A stretch of 39,450 nt of DNA from Gyrodactylus bullatarudis (taxonomy: Eukaryota > Platyhelminthes > Monogenea > Gyrodactylidea > Gyrodactylidae). Positions 13,201-22,690 of the stretch are shown in pieces. The stretch covers positions 143,182-182,631 of the forward strand of contig SSNU01000195.1 of assembly GCA_012064415.1 (NCBI GenBank), read 5' to 3'. The translations under genes were made by a program, and so were the position numbers. The notes under the pieces were generated by a model that did not search any database, had not been told where the DNA came from, and saw only the letters and a list, made by a program, of their open reading frames with translations. The first letter of the stretch is position 1, and each line of letters begins with the position of its first letter.

Positions 13201-16200
13201 ATCAAAGGAGTATTGTATACATTAGGAGTATGGTATATAAAATCATTTCTAAAAATTAATTACTATAGCTGTCTTCTATTCCTGAATTGATATATAGATG
13301 TAGGGATTAAGTCAATTAAGCAAGAATATAAGCCTTAATTAACAAAAGGATTAGTCCTTAAAAAGATTTTTTGTTTAATTAAAATGAACACCACAAGACA
13401 TAGAATTTTTTCATCTGAATAATTAAAAAAAACTCTATCTTTGGCTACTGTTTCTCATCTTGAGTCAAGATTCTTGACACTAGGTTAGAAGTTTCATAAA
13501 TTATTTATTGGTAATAAGATCTAAACTCTTTATGGTCTTAACCCTTAAAGTCCCACTATCACATATTATTTTAGCAACTCATTATTATTTATTTAGCAAC
13601 CTCAGAAAATACTTCGAAAGGAAATTTATTAATCTCCTGGAATACGCAAAGATCTTGGCTCTATAGTTTGTCAAAATCGTGCTATACTAATTATTAGGGC
13701 CTCAAAAAGTCATATAAAGTATATTTTTTTCTAAAGGACTGTTTTTCATGATCCTGATCAAAGTTATAAAGTCATGAATTTGCATATTTTTGTTTTAAGG
13801 TCATTAAATTTAGAGTCATATTTTATAGGTAATATTATTGAATTTTGAAAATTAGGGATTAAAAGGATAAAAACTCAATCAAAATCAATAAAGAATTTGA
13901 AATGCTTGAATCCTATTGGTTTAAAATGTTCCATGTGTATGTTAAAATTCGACCAATCAAATCGATTCCACCAATTTTGTTGGACCCCGTATCGTATTAT
14001 AATTGAATAAATTTGTATGTTTCTACTTATAAGTAGCTCATAGTTATCTTATTATTATTGTTCAAGTCATAAATTATGACCTAAAAATCTTAAATCTGAG
14101 TTTAAAGTCATATTTTTAAGTTTTAAGGGCATAAAATTTGAGGCCCTACTAATTATACTAAGAGAGTTGATTTTTTACAAAAAGTTAATTTTTGTTTAAA
14201 ACGTTTTTTTGAAAGTAATCATACCTGAAATCGCCTGAACTCAATCTGCTTAAGCTACAGAGATAGCCTGTTTTTGGATCAAAAAATGGGTCATTCTTTG
14301 ATCGATAACTTCTGAACCAAAAATAATAGAATTAAAACTGTAGATTCATAATCAGCGTATTCACAAACCATAGGATAGATAAAAGATTAAATGCGAGTCA
14401 TGAAACAAATTCTCTGGGACTTTAATAAGACTTTAATTATAATTATCTATCAAAGTCCAACTGAGTTATTTCTAACATTTTAGCATTCAATAGGAAATCT
14501 ATTGATCTCCAGGAATGGGTAAAAACCTCAGCTCTATCATTCGTCAAATTAAGGTTATACTAATCCAAAGAAAGTGGATTTTTCCAAAAGTTTAGTGTAT
14601 TTTTTTGCAAAACACATCTTCCAAGATCATAGATGGTTCTTGTAGAGTTCTTTGATAGATTACTCCTGAACTTGAATTAATTGCGTTAAAATAACTGTAG
14701 ATTCGTAATCAGCGTATTCAAAAACCATAGGATAGACAAAAGATTGAATGCGAGTCATGAAAAAAAATTTCTGTGGGTTAAACATCATAGAATTATAAAT
14801 TATTATTTAAAATCAAAGATTTACCTTGTAACCATTTCTGACGCCTTGTGAAGCCTTTACACGATCTCCTGCTACCACAATATCACTAATGAAACAGTTT
14901 GCAACTGTTGCATTCGAAGTAAGACTGGCCACAACATTGATAAATTCACCAGGCGGATGTTCAATGTAAACCGAATACTTTGCAACATAGCCTTGAGGCA
15001 AGTTATTATTGACTATGTTCGATTTTACAATCAGAGTTTTGTTGACTGTGGTTGGAGGCTAAAAAGCACGAAATAATAATAACTTTTAAAATCTATTAAA
15101 ATTGTGTCTTCGCGTTTGAATTATTTTGAATTCGAAACATTTTTTTCTTTCTAAACATCAGATTTCTTAGATCACATTTAGTAATTAATTTTTGATTGAA
15201 CCAAAATTTGTTGAATTTTTCTAACAAAACACTTGTAGAATCATGAGATTCAGTAATGATTTCTACAGAGATAAGATAGATACATAAGTTGTAATATCCG
15301 CATTATAAGTAATAAAAATGATGGCTAATAATATCATTATTATAAGCCAGGATAAATTTCCAATATGTAATCATAAGTGTAGATCTCTAACGCTTTGATG
15401 TTGATATAAAGATGTGAATTTTGACAAAACACTCATGTTAATAATCTGGATCATAAATTACTTTCGGTTGCAAATTTTTTTATTAAAATAGATAATTATA
15501 ATCCATCAATAGTTCCATAGAAATTTTAAAGGTGATTCCAATGATATACAACACTTGTAGCCTTCTTCAAGTTGTATGTTCTGAGAAAGTCCTAAGGATG
15601 TTGTAAATAAATTGAATGATTTCCCTATCTAAATGTATTAAAAGTCTAAAAACCAATTATATTTCGAATTTTTGAAAGCTGAAAATAATCAATCTTTTGA
15701 TAAATTTATTTGTTGTAAGTTCTTTATTTGTTCAAGACAACCATGAAGATCAAATAGTTTCCTGATATATAGTTTTTAAAAATATATTTTGATTATATAT
15801 TTGCTATATTTTTCTAAAAATTTTTAGGCGTTTAGAAACAGATTCCTATGGCAATTCAACATTAGTCAAGAACTTAAGGGTAAGAACTGATTGTAACATT
15901 CATTCATTGCGCGTTTTCGGAGAAATGAAAAAATTATTAAAATCAAAAAATAGAAATTTTTTTGTTTCAAAAGTTTTTTAATAATCAGTGTTAAATTGGT
16001 GAGGATGGAAAATTTCTATTGAATGATTTATTAAGGAAATTGTGTTAAGCTGATAGATTCACGATCTATTTCAGTCTTTCAGTTCGGATTGTGAATAAGG
16101 TATTATTAAAAATTCAAAAAAATTGATAAAACTCGATTAAATGTTTGTTAATGACAAGTTTTATACAAATTTTCGTCATCTGGCAGTGGATTGTTGTTGG

Positions 16201-17315
16201 TATCTTTAAGAAAATATTTTGAATTGGTTTACAAATTCTAATTCTTAAACAAAAGTAGAATGAAAAAAAATCGTTTGTTTGAAATTCTAGAAGTAGTTCT
16301 ATTACGTTCCTAGCCTTACAAGAACTAAAGACATGAACTTAAAGCGAGCCAAAAAACTTGAAAAATAAATTTGCTCTAACGAATCCTCTGTATAAGACAC
16401 TTGACTATCTGAGTACTGAAACGTCTGGAAGAGGCTATGGAAAAAGGTTGGTTACACAATTGTTGTATTTCAATTAAATCTAATTTTACCAATATTTATT
16501 GAAGACTTTAGATTCCAAAATGGACCAAAACAATTTTTTCTAATGAATGAATAAAAAATCGATTTGTATTTGAATCTTTATCTTCAAACCTTGATAAATA
16601 TTTTTTAAGCTATCAAATTTTTTTGATTTTTCTTACTTGTCAAAAAGAATGTAGTCAAAATATTTTAATTTTTCAATTTTCTAATCACTCACAGTTAGTT
16701 AATATTTCAAGCTCTGTAATACAGAGTCTGTATATGATTGATAAAAATGAGGTGGAAATAAATTCGACACGAAATTACATTATAAATTACAAATTTTTTT
16801 AATGATGTGATTTTTGATACTTTATTTATTTTGGTTTTCAAAGAATCCCACTCGAGTGAGACTTTTGCAAAAATAAAAATTCCAAACCCTAACCAATAAG
16901 TACAGCTTGTTATATAGTTATATTGGAAAACAATAAACTAATGCATAATTCATTTTTTCTTCTTCTTGGACAATGATGGACATTGATTACTTGTTGAACG
17001 TTTACTTTAAAAAGTAATCGTATTAATTTTTGACTATTGAAATTCATGAATCGAATAGATAATTAAAAAATCAACTATGTGAATGATTATCAAGCAAGAG
17101 CATTGTTAAAGACTAAAATATTGTATTAGTATGACAAAAATTATTTCAAAGTTAATCAATTTAATCAATCAAAGATTATCCTCAAAAAATAAATCTTTTT
17201 TTTCTTTTATTCCAAAGAAGAATAGTAATTGTTTGTATGAACTCACGCCAATTTGACACTCTACCACAGTTGAGGTAAAGAAATAAATCAAAACTATCAG
17301 TATTCCTTTCGTCAT
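7022..17315 (-). CDS. Secreted multi-exon protein with beta-rich repeats (10 exons, 3' end not located)
   Basis: Ten exons join in consistent phase to 2,395 coding nucleotides (at least 798 residues). The start ATG at 17315 opens a signal peptide (MTKGILIVLIYFFTSTVVEC). What follows is rich in alternating hydrophobic residues with scattered Cys and N-glycosylation sequons (NKT, NAT, NTS, NST, NIS), so the product is secreted or a cell-surface ectodomain. At least four segments share the pattern hydrophobic strand, Pro or Asn turn, strand, then an Ile/Leu-rich stretch ending in Gly (for example FINVVASLTSNATVANC, YKLLIDTADNIYIEDLKI, ILFTVSMNPNPDFKITKL), which suggests tandem beta-sandwich repeats. 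I recognise no named family and assign no function. Junction phases in order are 0, 2, 2, 0, 0, 0, 2, 0, 1. The last exon ends on a good donor (AAAG|GTAAGT), so at least one more exon exists. Introns 2 and 6 are exactly 54 bp. Confidence 0.8.
7489..7590 (+). repeat. PLE terminal (pLTR) fragment in intron 9
   Basis: The segment gattcacgtaatttatcaaa (7489) and its continuation match the pLTR tail at 24,281-24,330. The block atgtacatttagtgaata matches the PLE terminus at 33,460-33,485 in reverse. It contains only the downstream half of the hammerhead motif. No body of the element is present. Confidence 0.6.
8105..8318 (-). CDS. Exon 9
   Basis: 214 nt. Its first base completes a Gly codon (phase 2) and it ends in phase 0 at GAT|GTAATA. 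Acceptor AAATTTTCAG. It encodes NSATLTISKVVLKSP, MIDFLIGIKHLG and LTFSVTINCAVTNTNIETKT. If the donor were not used, the frame would stop after six further codons (VIFYD). Confidence 0.8.
8804..9036 (-). CDS. Exon 8
   Basis: 233 nt, phase 0 to 2, acceptor AAATCTAG, donor GG|GTAAGA. It encodes IAVETQTVEVSPNAIFFGY, YERILFTVSMNPNPDFKITK and RNFKVANNG. An open frame exists on the opposite strand (8794-9060) but is a shadow. Confidence 0.85.
9500..9790. repeat. Degraded foldback-Z relative in intron 7
   Basis: Words such as 'agtaccaagtatta', 'gaatagcttgttaatt', 'gaaacctgataaaaagttt' and 'caagagtaacaagagtaaaag' match the right arm of the element at 5304-6350 in order. It is diverged, and interrupted by the 82-bp miniature element at 9537-9618. 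A short piece of the same family lies at 9,160-9,186. Confidence 0.6.
9537..9618. mobile_element. 82-bp piggyBac-type miniature element
   Basis: It starts CCCTAGAAC, ends with the complement GTTCTAGGG, and lies between two TTAA copies (9533-9536 and 9619-9622). TTAA duplication with CCC-starting ends is diagnostic of the piggyBac superfamily. Removing it rejoins the broken foldback-Z sequence (accaagtaTTAAgatc), showing a nested insertion. The interior has no coding capacity. Confidence 0.85.
9986..10447 (-). CDS. Exon 7
   Basis: 154 codons, phase 0 to 0, after a 54-bp intron (10,448-10,501). Acceptor TTCCTTAG, donor CCA|GTGAGT. It contains LPFSIVLAPDSDMTYKLLID, EDLKISNFGHSIEG, EFYLGRLKVSDPF and TISVTVNDIND, the clearest copy of the beta-rich repeat. 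Confidence 0.9.
10502..10897 (-). CDS. Exon 6
   Basis: 132 codons, phase 0 to 0, acceptor TTTTCTCTAG, donor ATT|GTAAAT. It contains FVLRLGGFYIGSTDIT, two Cys in SCQFKNSFSYEEC (a possible disulfide), sequons NTS and NST, and VYLDVVVQVSPNALNN. It lacks an internal ATG but is open throughout. Confidence 0.85.
11165..11600 (-). repeat. Dispersed repeat R1, copy 2, in intron 5
   Basis: Inverse copy of 430-905. The minus-strand reading WTKWLSASSTSIRTNLRISE matches the plus-strand reading of copy 1. The remainder of intron 5 (10,898-11,950) shows nothing further. Confidence 0.5.
11951..12284 (-). CDS. Exon 5
   Basis: 334 nt, entered in phase 2 (acceptor CCAGAG; the upstream CAG two bases earlier would shift into a frame with an early stop) and left in phase 0 at a consensus donor CTT|GTAAGT. 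It encodes a repeat-like segment: FEREWKYISIDSA, GFSIDLYVEILSTAP, DVIFMLQFYNS, then NFYTFTIGFRGYNN. Confidence 0.85.
12285..13694 (-). other. Intron 4, part beyond the miniature element
   Basis: No exon in phase 2 was found. Bases 13,600-13,690 are the leftward edge of duplicated copy 2. The rest is A+T-rich sequence without recognisable structure. Confidence 0.55.
13695..14148. mobile_element. 454-bp hAT-type miniature element in intron 4
   Basis: The ends are a 12-bp inverted repeat, TAGGGCCTCAAA and TTTGAGGCCCTA, flanked by a perfect 8-bp duplication CTAATTAT (13,687-13,694 and 14,149-14,156). TIR form and 8-bp duplication together indicate the hAT superfamily. The interior is non-coding. 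Removing it restores alignment of the two tandem copies around it, so it inserted after that duplication. A related unit lies near 31,310-31,500 in the opposite orientation. Confidence 0.85.
14225..14311 (-). CDS. Exon 4 (inside duplicated unit, copy 2)
   Basis: 87 nt, phase 2 to phase 2, acceptor TTTTGGTTCAG, donor CAG|GTATGA. Its first base completes a Glu codon begun in exon 3. It encodes SYRSKNDPFFDPKTGYLC and continues to GDF. A diverged copy of its start (SNLSKN) lies at the 5' end of intron 3. Confidence 0.7.
14312..14663 (-). repeat. Intron 3 (352 bp), product of a local tandem duplication
   Basis: Bases 14,304-14,410 and 14,658-14,765 are copies of each other, offset 354-357 bp, about the intron length. 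The intron begins with a decayed copy of the start of exon 4 and ends with a decayed copy of exon 3. That copy keeps the word TACGCTGAT and its surroundings but has acquired TAA. Homology continues leftward: 14,475-14,560 resembles 13,600-13,690 plus 14,150-14,225. Confidence 0.75.
14664..14770 (-). CDS. Exon 3 (inside duplicated unit, copy 1)
   Basis: 107 nt, entered in phase 0 after a 54-bp intron (acceptor AACCCACAG) and left in phase 2 at donor GGA|GTAATC. It encodes 35 residues including RIQSFVYPMVFEYADYES. A diverged copy of the same sequence, with an in-frame TAA, lies in intron 3. The exon is needed to reconcile the phase of exon 2 (0) with that of exon 4 (2), which supports it strongly. 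Confidence 0.7.
14825..15058 (-). CDS. Exon 2
   Basis: 78 codons, phase 0 at both ends, acceptor TTTTTAG and donor AAG|GTAAAT. It carries two sequons (NKT, NAT) and the first repeat-like segment (VAKYSVYIEHPPGEFINVV, then ISDIVVAGD). Confidence 0.85.
15059..17246 (-). other. Intron 1 (2.2 kb)
   Basis: Runs from donor GTGAGT to acceptor TTTTTAG. No further exon in the right phase and no recognisable mobile element was found in it. Confidence 0.6.
17247..17315 (-). CDS. Exon 1: initiator Met and signal peptide
   Basis: 23 codons from ATG to QIG, then donor GTGAGT. The hydrophobic core ILIVLIYFF and the small/Cys region before QIG fit a cleavable signal peptide. Ends in phase 0. Confidence 0.8.
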
Positions 17316-17607
17316 TGTGTTGGCAGTCTGGGTAATTCCCACTTTGCTCTGCTTAGTGAATTCTTGAGATCAGACAATATAACAGTAATATGAATAAAAG
17401 GAAACAATTGTTACCATGGTTGAATGTTTGTTCTCCATGGCTCTTAGTTTTCCTATTCAGACATATTGTGCAATTAAGTATACCTGAGCCATAACGACAG
17501 AATGTTTTTTTCATTATTTTAAAATTATAATTATTAGAGTTAATGAATAGTACGGGCAATAGTAATGTCTAGACTCTAGAGCGTCAAATATATGACCTGA
17601 AAGACTC

Positions 17608-17614
17608 ATTTATA
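17608..17614 (-). promoter_or_regulatory. Candidate TATA box
   Basis: TATAAAT in the context CCTATAAATGAG on the minus strand, about 300 bp upstream of the ATG of the secreted-protein gene. A start site about 30 bp downstream would give a 5' leader of roughly 260 nt. An inverted CCAAT (gattggtcaatt) lies further upstream near 17,860. In A+T-rich DNA such matches arise by chance. Confidence 0.3.
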
Positions 17615-17619
17615 GGCAA

Positions 17620-18690
17620 TTATTTTTTTATGACTTGCTTTGGTTGCCAGTGGAACATCAAATCTTAGAATATAGATATCCCGTTCAAAATTCTAGGAAT
17701 ACATTGGGTCAGGATTCGATAAAATGCGTTATTTTAATTGTACTTGCCAAGTACTACTTGGTGTTGGACCTTTTGGCATGGTTAAAATAATATAGAATAA
17801 TGCACGCTAGATGACGTGATCAAAATGTCAATCATGGGAAATCAAAGAATGAATGTGATTGGTCAATTAGATTAGGTATGGGTATACGACTTTCTACAAA
17901 AGTTTTTGATGTTAAAATTGCAAAATATTGCCAAGTTACGATAGGAAAAATATTATTAGTATGGTGAAAATCTTGAAAAAAATAACTTGAAATGATACTG
18001 TGTCAGTAAATTTTCATAATCATTGATACTATTAGTGAAAGGATATATTGGTCTATTATACTGTTTCTAAAATTATTTCATCTTTTGATACTGATGATGA
18101 AAATAAAATAAATAATGATACTGTAACTGAAAAAAACGAAAAAAATGATACTGTAAATTTCCCAAAAAATTTTAAGCACTTAAGGAAATACAATTTGTGA
18201 ATTGAAATGTAGACTCACACGTCAAAAGTGTATGAAAACTATCGAAAGAAACACGAAAGATCGTATAAAATAATTCAAAAAATAAACCAACTAAATAAAG
18301 AATCCTTATTGTTTAGTAAATAATGTTTACCATAAAAAAATATTGTTACTATTTTTTTACTCTTCAGTAAGATTGAAAAAAACCCTTTATTTCTCAAGGA
18401 CATGTATATTTATGAGCATATTTACAATATTCAAATTATTCTCATTGATCGAACAAGAAAGGTAGATTTACTCTGAGTTGTTATCTGATTCCATCGATGA
18501 ATTTTGAAAAGATTTAAATTTGATTTATCTAGGTAAAAAAACGTGCCTCTTTCTCAAGCAGTCCTTTATAAATCAACTTCAGAAGATCACTTGACACGCG
18601 AAAGGTTAGTTAGGAAAGGTTGACAAAGAAATTCTCTTTTAACTTGCAATCTCACCATCAATCTTCGATAATTACAAGAAATAATTCTGA
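17620..18690. other. Intergenic region upstream of the secreted-protein gene
   Basis: No gene seen. A loosely repeated word 'atgatactgt' recurs between 17,991 and 18,160. It may contain upstream regulatory sequence for the minus-strand gene, but no specific site can be supported beyond the TATA and CCAAT-like words noted separately. Confidence 0.4.
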
Positions 18691-18744
18691 AAAGGATTTC
18701 AATAGGCGCTAATATATTTTTTATATAATATAATTATATTAAGA

Positions 18745-19045
18745 TTATAATTTTGAACCAAGTAGTTCTTCAGGGAGCTGTTCGGCATAGATTGACTGTA
18801 ACGTTGTTCGCTTGCTACCTGACTATGTTGTCTACTGGCTTGTATTGGTCTATCTGTAGAAAAAGAAAATTTCAAAATTTCTTTCGATACGACCAATGTA
18901 TGACTTTTTCATATGAGCAAACTATTTTTATCAGGGTATTCTAATTTTTTTTAATTTAAATCTTAACTTTAATTTTCCTTCAAGGGATGAATTATACTAT
19001 AAGAATTATTACTCTAATAATTCTGATTACACTGTAATTTTTATA
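18745..19045 (+). repeat. Foldback-Y fragment
   Basis: The block starting gaaccaagtagttcttcagg and running through 'gactatgttgtctactggcttgtattggtct' matches the left arm of the element at 35,652. The part at 18,915-19,045 matches that element's centre (tcagggta, caaggga, ttactctaataattctgatt) in reverse. The arms here have diverged and are not a perfect palindrome. Confidence 0.65.
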
Positions 19046-19059
19046 ATCCTTATTTTTTA

Positions 19060-19197
19060 GGGTTAATTTCAAAAGTAGCCCCAAATCTATTCAAAAAATT
19101 TCCAAAAGTAGCCCAAAAAGGGGGAATAATCCTAAAACTAGCCCCATTCTAGAAATTTTTTCTCAGATTTAGTCCCGAATTTTTCAAAAATTAACCC
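19060..19197. mobile_element. Possible 138-bp miniature element
   Basis: It begins GGGTTAATTT and ends AAATTAACCC. Inside, 'aaaagtagccc' recurs twice at 25-30 bp spacing. Similar GGGGTAAATTCCAAAAATGA words occur near 21,341 and, inverted, near 23,080. No target duplication was recognised. Confidence 0.35.
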
Positions 19198-20104
19198 CAT
19201 CGTAATTCAGTTCATCGAATTCTGAAATTTTCAACTTTTTTGAAATATTAATATAATTTGTTTATCTTATCTATTTACAATTAAAAATACGTTGCTCATC
19301 GATTCAGAATATGGTCTCTTTACTGAGTCCATTTTGTAAAAGGAAGGTGCTAATTCGTTGGGTGAAGATGAATATTTTTAGACAGTAAAAAGATGATAAC
19401 AAAGATAGCCATTAGTTTCATAAAGTTACACGAGCCATTGAGTGAAATATAACCAACGGTTTTTTGAGTAGAACTATTCCTCTCTTTTGTAACTTGATAG
19501 GGACCTTCTATTGTAGTTTGATAGACTTTCAAGAATTTCAAAGCTTCGATAGAATTCTCAACATTTTGCATATAAAAGGCAGGTTTTATCAGCATTTTTC
19601 ACTTTTCTTGATAAAAATAAATAAGAATGAAATAATTCCGTGGAATGGATGAAGATTACGAATTTTCAATAATTTAGCATTTATAGATTCTGTAGAATTT
19701 TATGCAAGAAAACCTTGAACGACATACAGGAATTGCAAAGTTTCTCCAGTTCTCAAAAGTTATATCTTTGAGATGTTTCACGACGCTAAGGTTTATTTTA
19801 TCGATCTCACTTAGTATTGTTTCAAAGGTCTTCTGCCTGAGCTGATTTCTACAAGTAACGTTTCATATCATATTTGAAACTATTTTTGACATTTTAAATA
19901 TATGAAAATTTTCAATGTGAAAGAGGCAAAATGAATGTGCTGCTTTCGGACTTTACTGCTATGATAAGTCCTCTCTCTCGATCTGAAAAAATGACAAGAT
20001 TTTCTGTATTTGCAAGGTTGAGAGAATGACTCAGAAATTTTGTATTTGAAAAAAAATGTATATAGAATAATGGATAAATAATTTGAGATAAATGTTTCAA
20101 AAAA

Positions 20105-20180
20105 GTTGAAGTACTATAGACCAATACAAGCCAGAAGACAACATAGTCAGGTAGCAAGCGAACAACGTTATAGTCAATAT
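20105..20180 (-). repeat. Foldback-Y arm fragment
   Basis: accaatacaagccagaagac, tagtcaggtagcaagcgaac and neighbours match the right arm of the element at 35,652-36,114. It is followed by a short tandem duplication (20,180-20,255) of a 41-bp unit containing gaccaatgtagaaactat. Confidence 0.65.
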
Positions 20181-20296
20181 GTTAAGACCAATGTAGAAAC
20201 TATTATCAGTGTATATGTTACGACCAATGTAGAAACTATAATCAGTGTATACACTCATCGGTCTTTTGTACGATACTTTCACGCCTTAATAACTAA

Positions 20297-21048
20297 CTAA
20301 AGTCGGTTGATATGAAGTTAGGAATCTATGACATAAATCTCGATATTTTCATCAAGAATTCGAATTTGTTTAAGATTTTTTGGAATCCTACTCACGTTGT
20401 CCACTTTTGCCAGTTGAAGAAAAAACTCCTGGAAAAAAAATTATTTTTATGAATAATAAGGCCATTTTTCAAATTCCCATTTTGCGCCGAAATCCCATTT
20501 TTTCGAACTTTGAAACGAAATTTTTTATTGATTTGAAAGTTGGAGGTTGATCAAAAGAGATTATTTAGGACCAAGATTTGACAAGAAAACCGATTAGCAC
20601 AGTCTAATTACCGAGAGTTGTCCCATTTTCGAGAGATTTTGAATTATCGAAATTTCATTGATTTTCAATTAGTAAAAATGATCAAAAAATTGAAATTCAA
20701 CTCCCAAACGATAATGTGATTATGCATAAGATCAGATTCAGTTGAATTGATTTTCTTGTCTAATCTTAATCCTGAAAAAACTCTTTCGATCAGCCTCCCA
20801 CTTTCAAATCAACAAAAATTTTTGTTTCAAAGTTCGAAAAAATGGGATTTCGGCGCCAAATGGGAAATTGAAAAATGGCCTTATTATTCATAAAAATAAT
20901 TTTTTTCCAGGAGTTTTTTCTTCAACTGGCAAAAGTGGACAACGTGAGTAGGATTCCAAAAAATCTTAAACAAATTCGAATTCTTGATGAAAATATCGAG
21001 ATTTATGTAAAAATCATAGATTACCAACTTTATATCAATTAGCTTTAG
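20297..21048. mobile_element. Long-arm palindromic element X, copy 1 (752 bp)
   Basis: Arms of about 270 bp (20,297-20,565 and 20,770-21,048) are inverted copies of each other around a unique centre of about 205 bp. The ends read CTAAAG and CTTTAG. There is no transposase frame. Copies 2 (28,092-28,591, right arm deleted) and 3 (29,519-30,197) share the same arms and centre. Each complete arm contains a 33-nt stretch bounded by strong splice signals. No target duplication was recognised, so the superfamily is unknown. Confidence 0.85.
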
Positions 21049-21593
21049 TTTCAGATTTATAATAGAAAGAAAAATTTATAATTATAATCTACCATGACTT
21101 CAATCTTTTTATTTTTTGTGATTTTAGCTTGCATCTTCACTATAATTATGGATCTTAAACATTTGTTGACTTGTGTTAAACCTATTAAACGTTTTATTAA
21201 CTTTTCAAATTTTTAGGCATAGTTAACGACTTTAGGTATGCTTTCAATTTAATCGAATCAAGTTAACCCCTTTTAGAATGCTTCTAAAATCATTTTGTAC
21301 CATCGTTCTAATTATGAATGTTCAATTATAATTCTTATTTGGGGTAAATTCCAAAAATGACCCCGAAAATTTCCATTGATACCGTTTTATATTCTTACTT
21401 TTTTTATCGCTTAGCTAAAATTATCAAGATAAAATTTAAGATGGAGATACGGATGAGAACCGTACTTAAAATAAATAACTTGTTATTTTACTTTAAAGTA
21501 GGTCTATTAGAGTTCTGGTATAAATTTCTGACGAAAAATTTCAAAAAGTTGAGATTTTTAGATCAATCGACAGAGAACTGAATTCCGAATTCT
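21049..21593. other. Spacer between element X and a PLE
   Basis: No gene. The word GGGGTAAATTCCAAAAATGA at 21,341 recurs inverted near 23,080-23,100 on the other side of the PLE, hinting at an outer repeat into which the PLE inserted. This is inference from one short match. Confidence 0.3.
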
Positions 21594-21594
21594 G

Positions 21595-22473
21595 ATGAAA
21601 CCTGATGTATCAATAGATGATTTTTTCTTCAAGATGAACTCATTTCATCTGAATATTAAATTTACTATGGAAAGAGAATCTAATGGTATTTTGAGTTTCT
21701 TAGACGTCAAACTAACCAGAAAAGAAGATGGATCAATTTTAAGAAATATTTATAAGAAGAGGACTGATAACGGGAAGTATCTTCATTATGCTAGTTTCAG
21801 TCCTAAATCTCATAAAATTGGCTTAGTAATTGGTCTAGGGAAGAGGATAAGAAGAATCGCAAGTCCTGAGGAATGAACAAATGAAATAGAGAATTCGAAG
21901 TCATGTTCGATGGAAAATGGTTATCCGGCTAAATTTGTGGACAAATTCATCAATCAACCTACTGTTAGAGATGATGTTGTCGAAACAGAAGAAGTGGATA
22001 AAATTACTATATTCATGAAGCTTAACTTCAAAGGAGATGGTTTCAGTAATGATATGAGAAGAAGACTTAATAATCTCATCAATCAACATTACAATAATAT
22101 ACAATTGAAAATTGTATTTAAAACACAGAGACTGTGTAGTTTGATTCATAAAGATTTACTCAAGCCGGAGGAGAAGACTCTATTAGTTTATCGATTCCAG
22201 TGTGATTGTGGAGCTTCGTGCATAGGAAGAACTATTAGGAAGTTGTCTACAAGATCCAATGATCATCTACATAAGGATACCACGGTAACTAGACATCTTA
22301 AGCAGGAAAACCACGTAGCTTCAATTTCAAATTTTTCCGTTTTATACAAAAACCCTGGGGATGACAGCATAGATGTATGGGTCAAAGAAAAATTCTTTAT
22401 TAATCTATACAAACTCAATCTATGTGTTCAGAAAAACTATTCATATAATCTTCAACTACCTTGGCCTATGTGA
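21595..22473 (+). pseudogene. PLE RT C-terminal region and GIY-YIG endonuclease, one stop
   Basis: A single frame of 293 codons is broken only by TGA at 21,874-21,876, where the sister copy has Trp (EEWPNEIE versus EE*TNEIE). The N-terminal part shows the PLE RT thumb signature FLDVKLTRKEDGS, then DNGKYLHYASFSPKSHKIGL and LGKRIRRIA. After a linker (KLNFKGDGFSND) comes the endonuclease: LVYRFQCDCG, then CIGRTIRKLSTRSNDH, with the GIY-YIG-type 'YIG' altered to CIG, the conserved Arg retained, and CDC as a possible metal ligand pair. The product ends QLPWPM. It would nick target DNA and prime reverse transcription in a complete element. It is non-functional here, lacking the RT palm. Confidence in the family is high. 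Confidence 0.85.
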
Positions 22474-22632
22474 GCTTTTTCACTTTTCTCTCCTCTGTTG
22501 CTATTTAATGGAGAGTTTTGGTGTTTTTTCAGCTTGCATATATTATTAATTCTTGAACTTTTACTATTACTTTCAAAATTGTAAATTATTATTTTCATTC
22601 AATTATTTAACTCTTATCATTTTTAAAGTGAT

Positions 22633-22667
22633 ACCACTGATGATCCTTTAAGAAATACGTATTTGGT
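22633..22667 (+). ncRNA. Hammerhead ribozyme motif 1 in PLE terminus
   Basis: Order: ACCA, CTGATGA, 8-nt stem/loop II, GAAA, short stem III AUAC/GUAU, cleavage triplet ATT, then TGGT, which pairs with ACCA (stem I). Predicted cleavage is after 22,663. Stem II is weak (one pair plus a mismatch). Hammerheads of this compact form are established in PLE pLTRs. Confidence 0.7.
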
Positions 22668-22690
22668 GTTAATATATCTTTTATTTCTAT

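Larger units (their letters stand above)
21594..22690 (+). mobile_element. Penelope-like element A, 5'-truncated
   Basis: The coding part begins just downstream of where the RT catalytic YxDD motif would lie and runs through the RT thumb region and GIY-YIG endonuclease to the stop at 22,471-22,473. It is followed by a 3' region with a hammerhead-like motif at 22,633-22,667. 5' truncation is typical of target-primed PLE insertions. Protein and 3' region are closely similar to the element at 24.3-27.9 kb on the other strand. Confidence 0.85.

Noticed and set aside
17353..17559. Minus-strand 68-codon frame upstream of exon 1
   Set aside because: Lies in the presumed 5' leader; no domain and no splice fit. 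At most an upstream frame.
18085..18150. CTGATGA near 18,093 as another hammerhead
   Set aside because: No GAAA at the right distance followed by a stem III, and no complementary stem I.
20180..20255. Short tandem repeats as a CRISPR-like array
   Set aside because: Only two units of a 41-bp direct duplication without spacer structure, in a eukaryotic transposon context.
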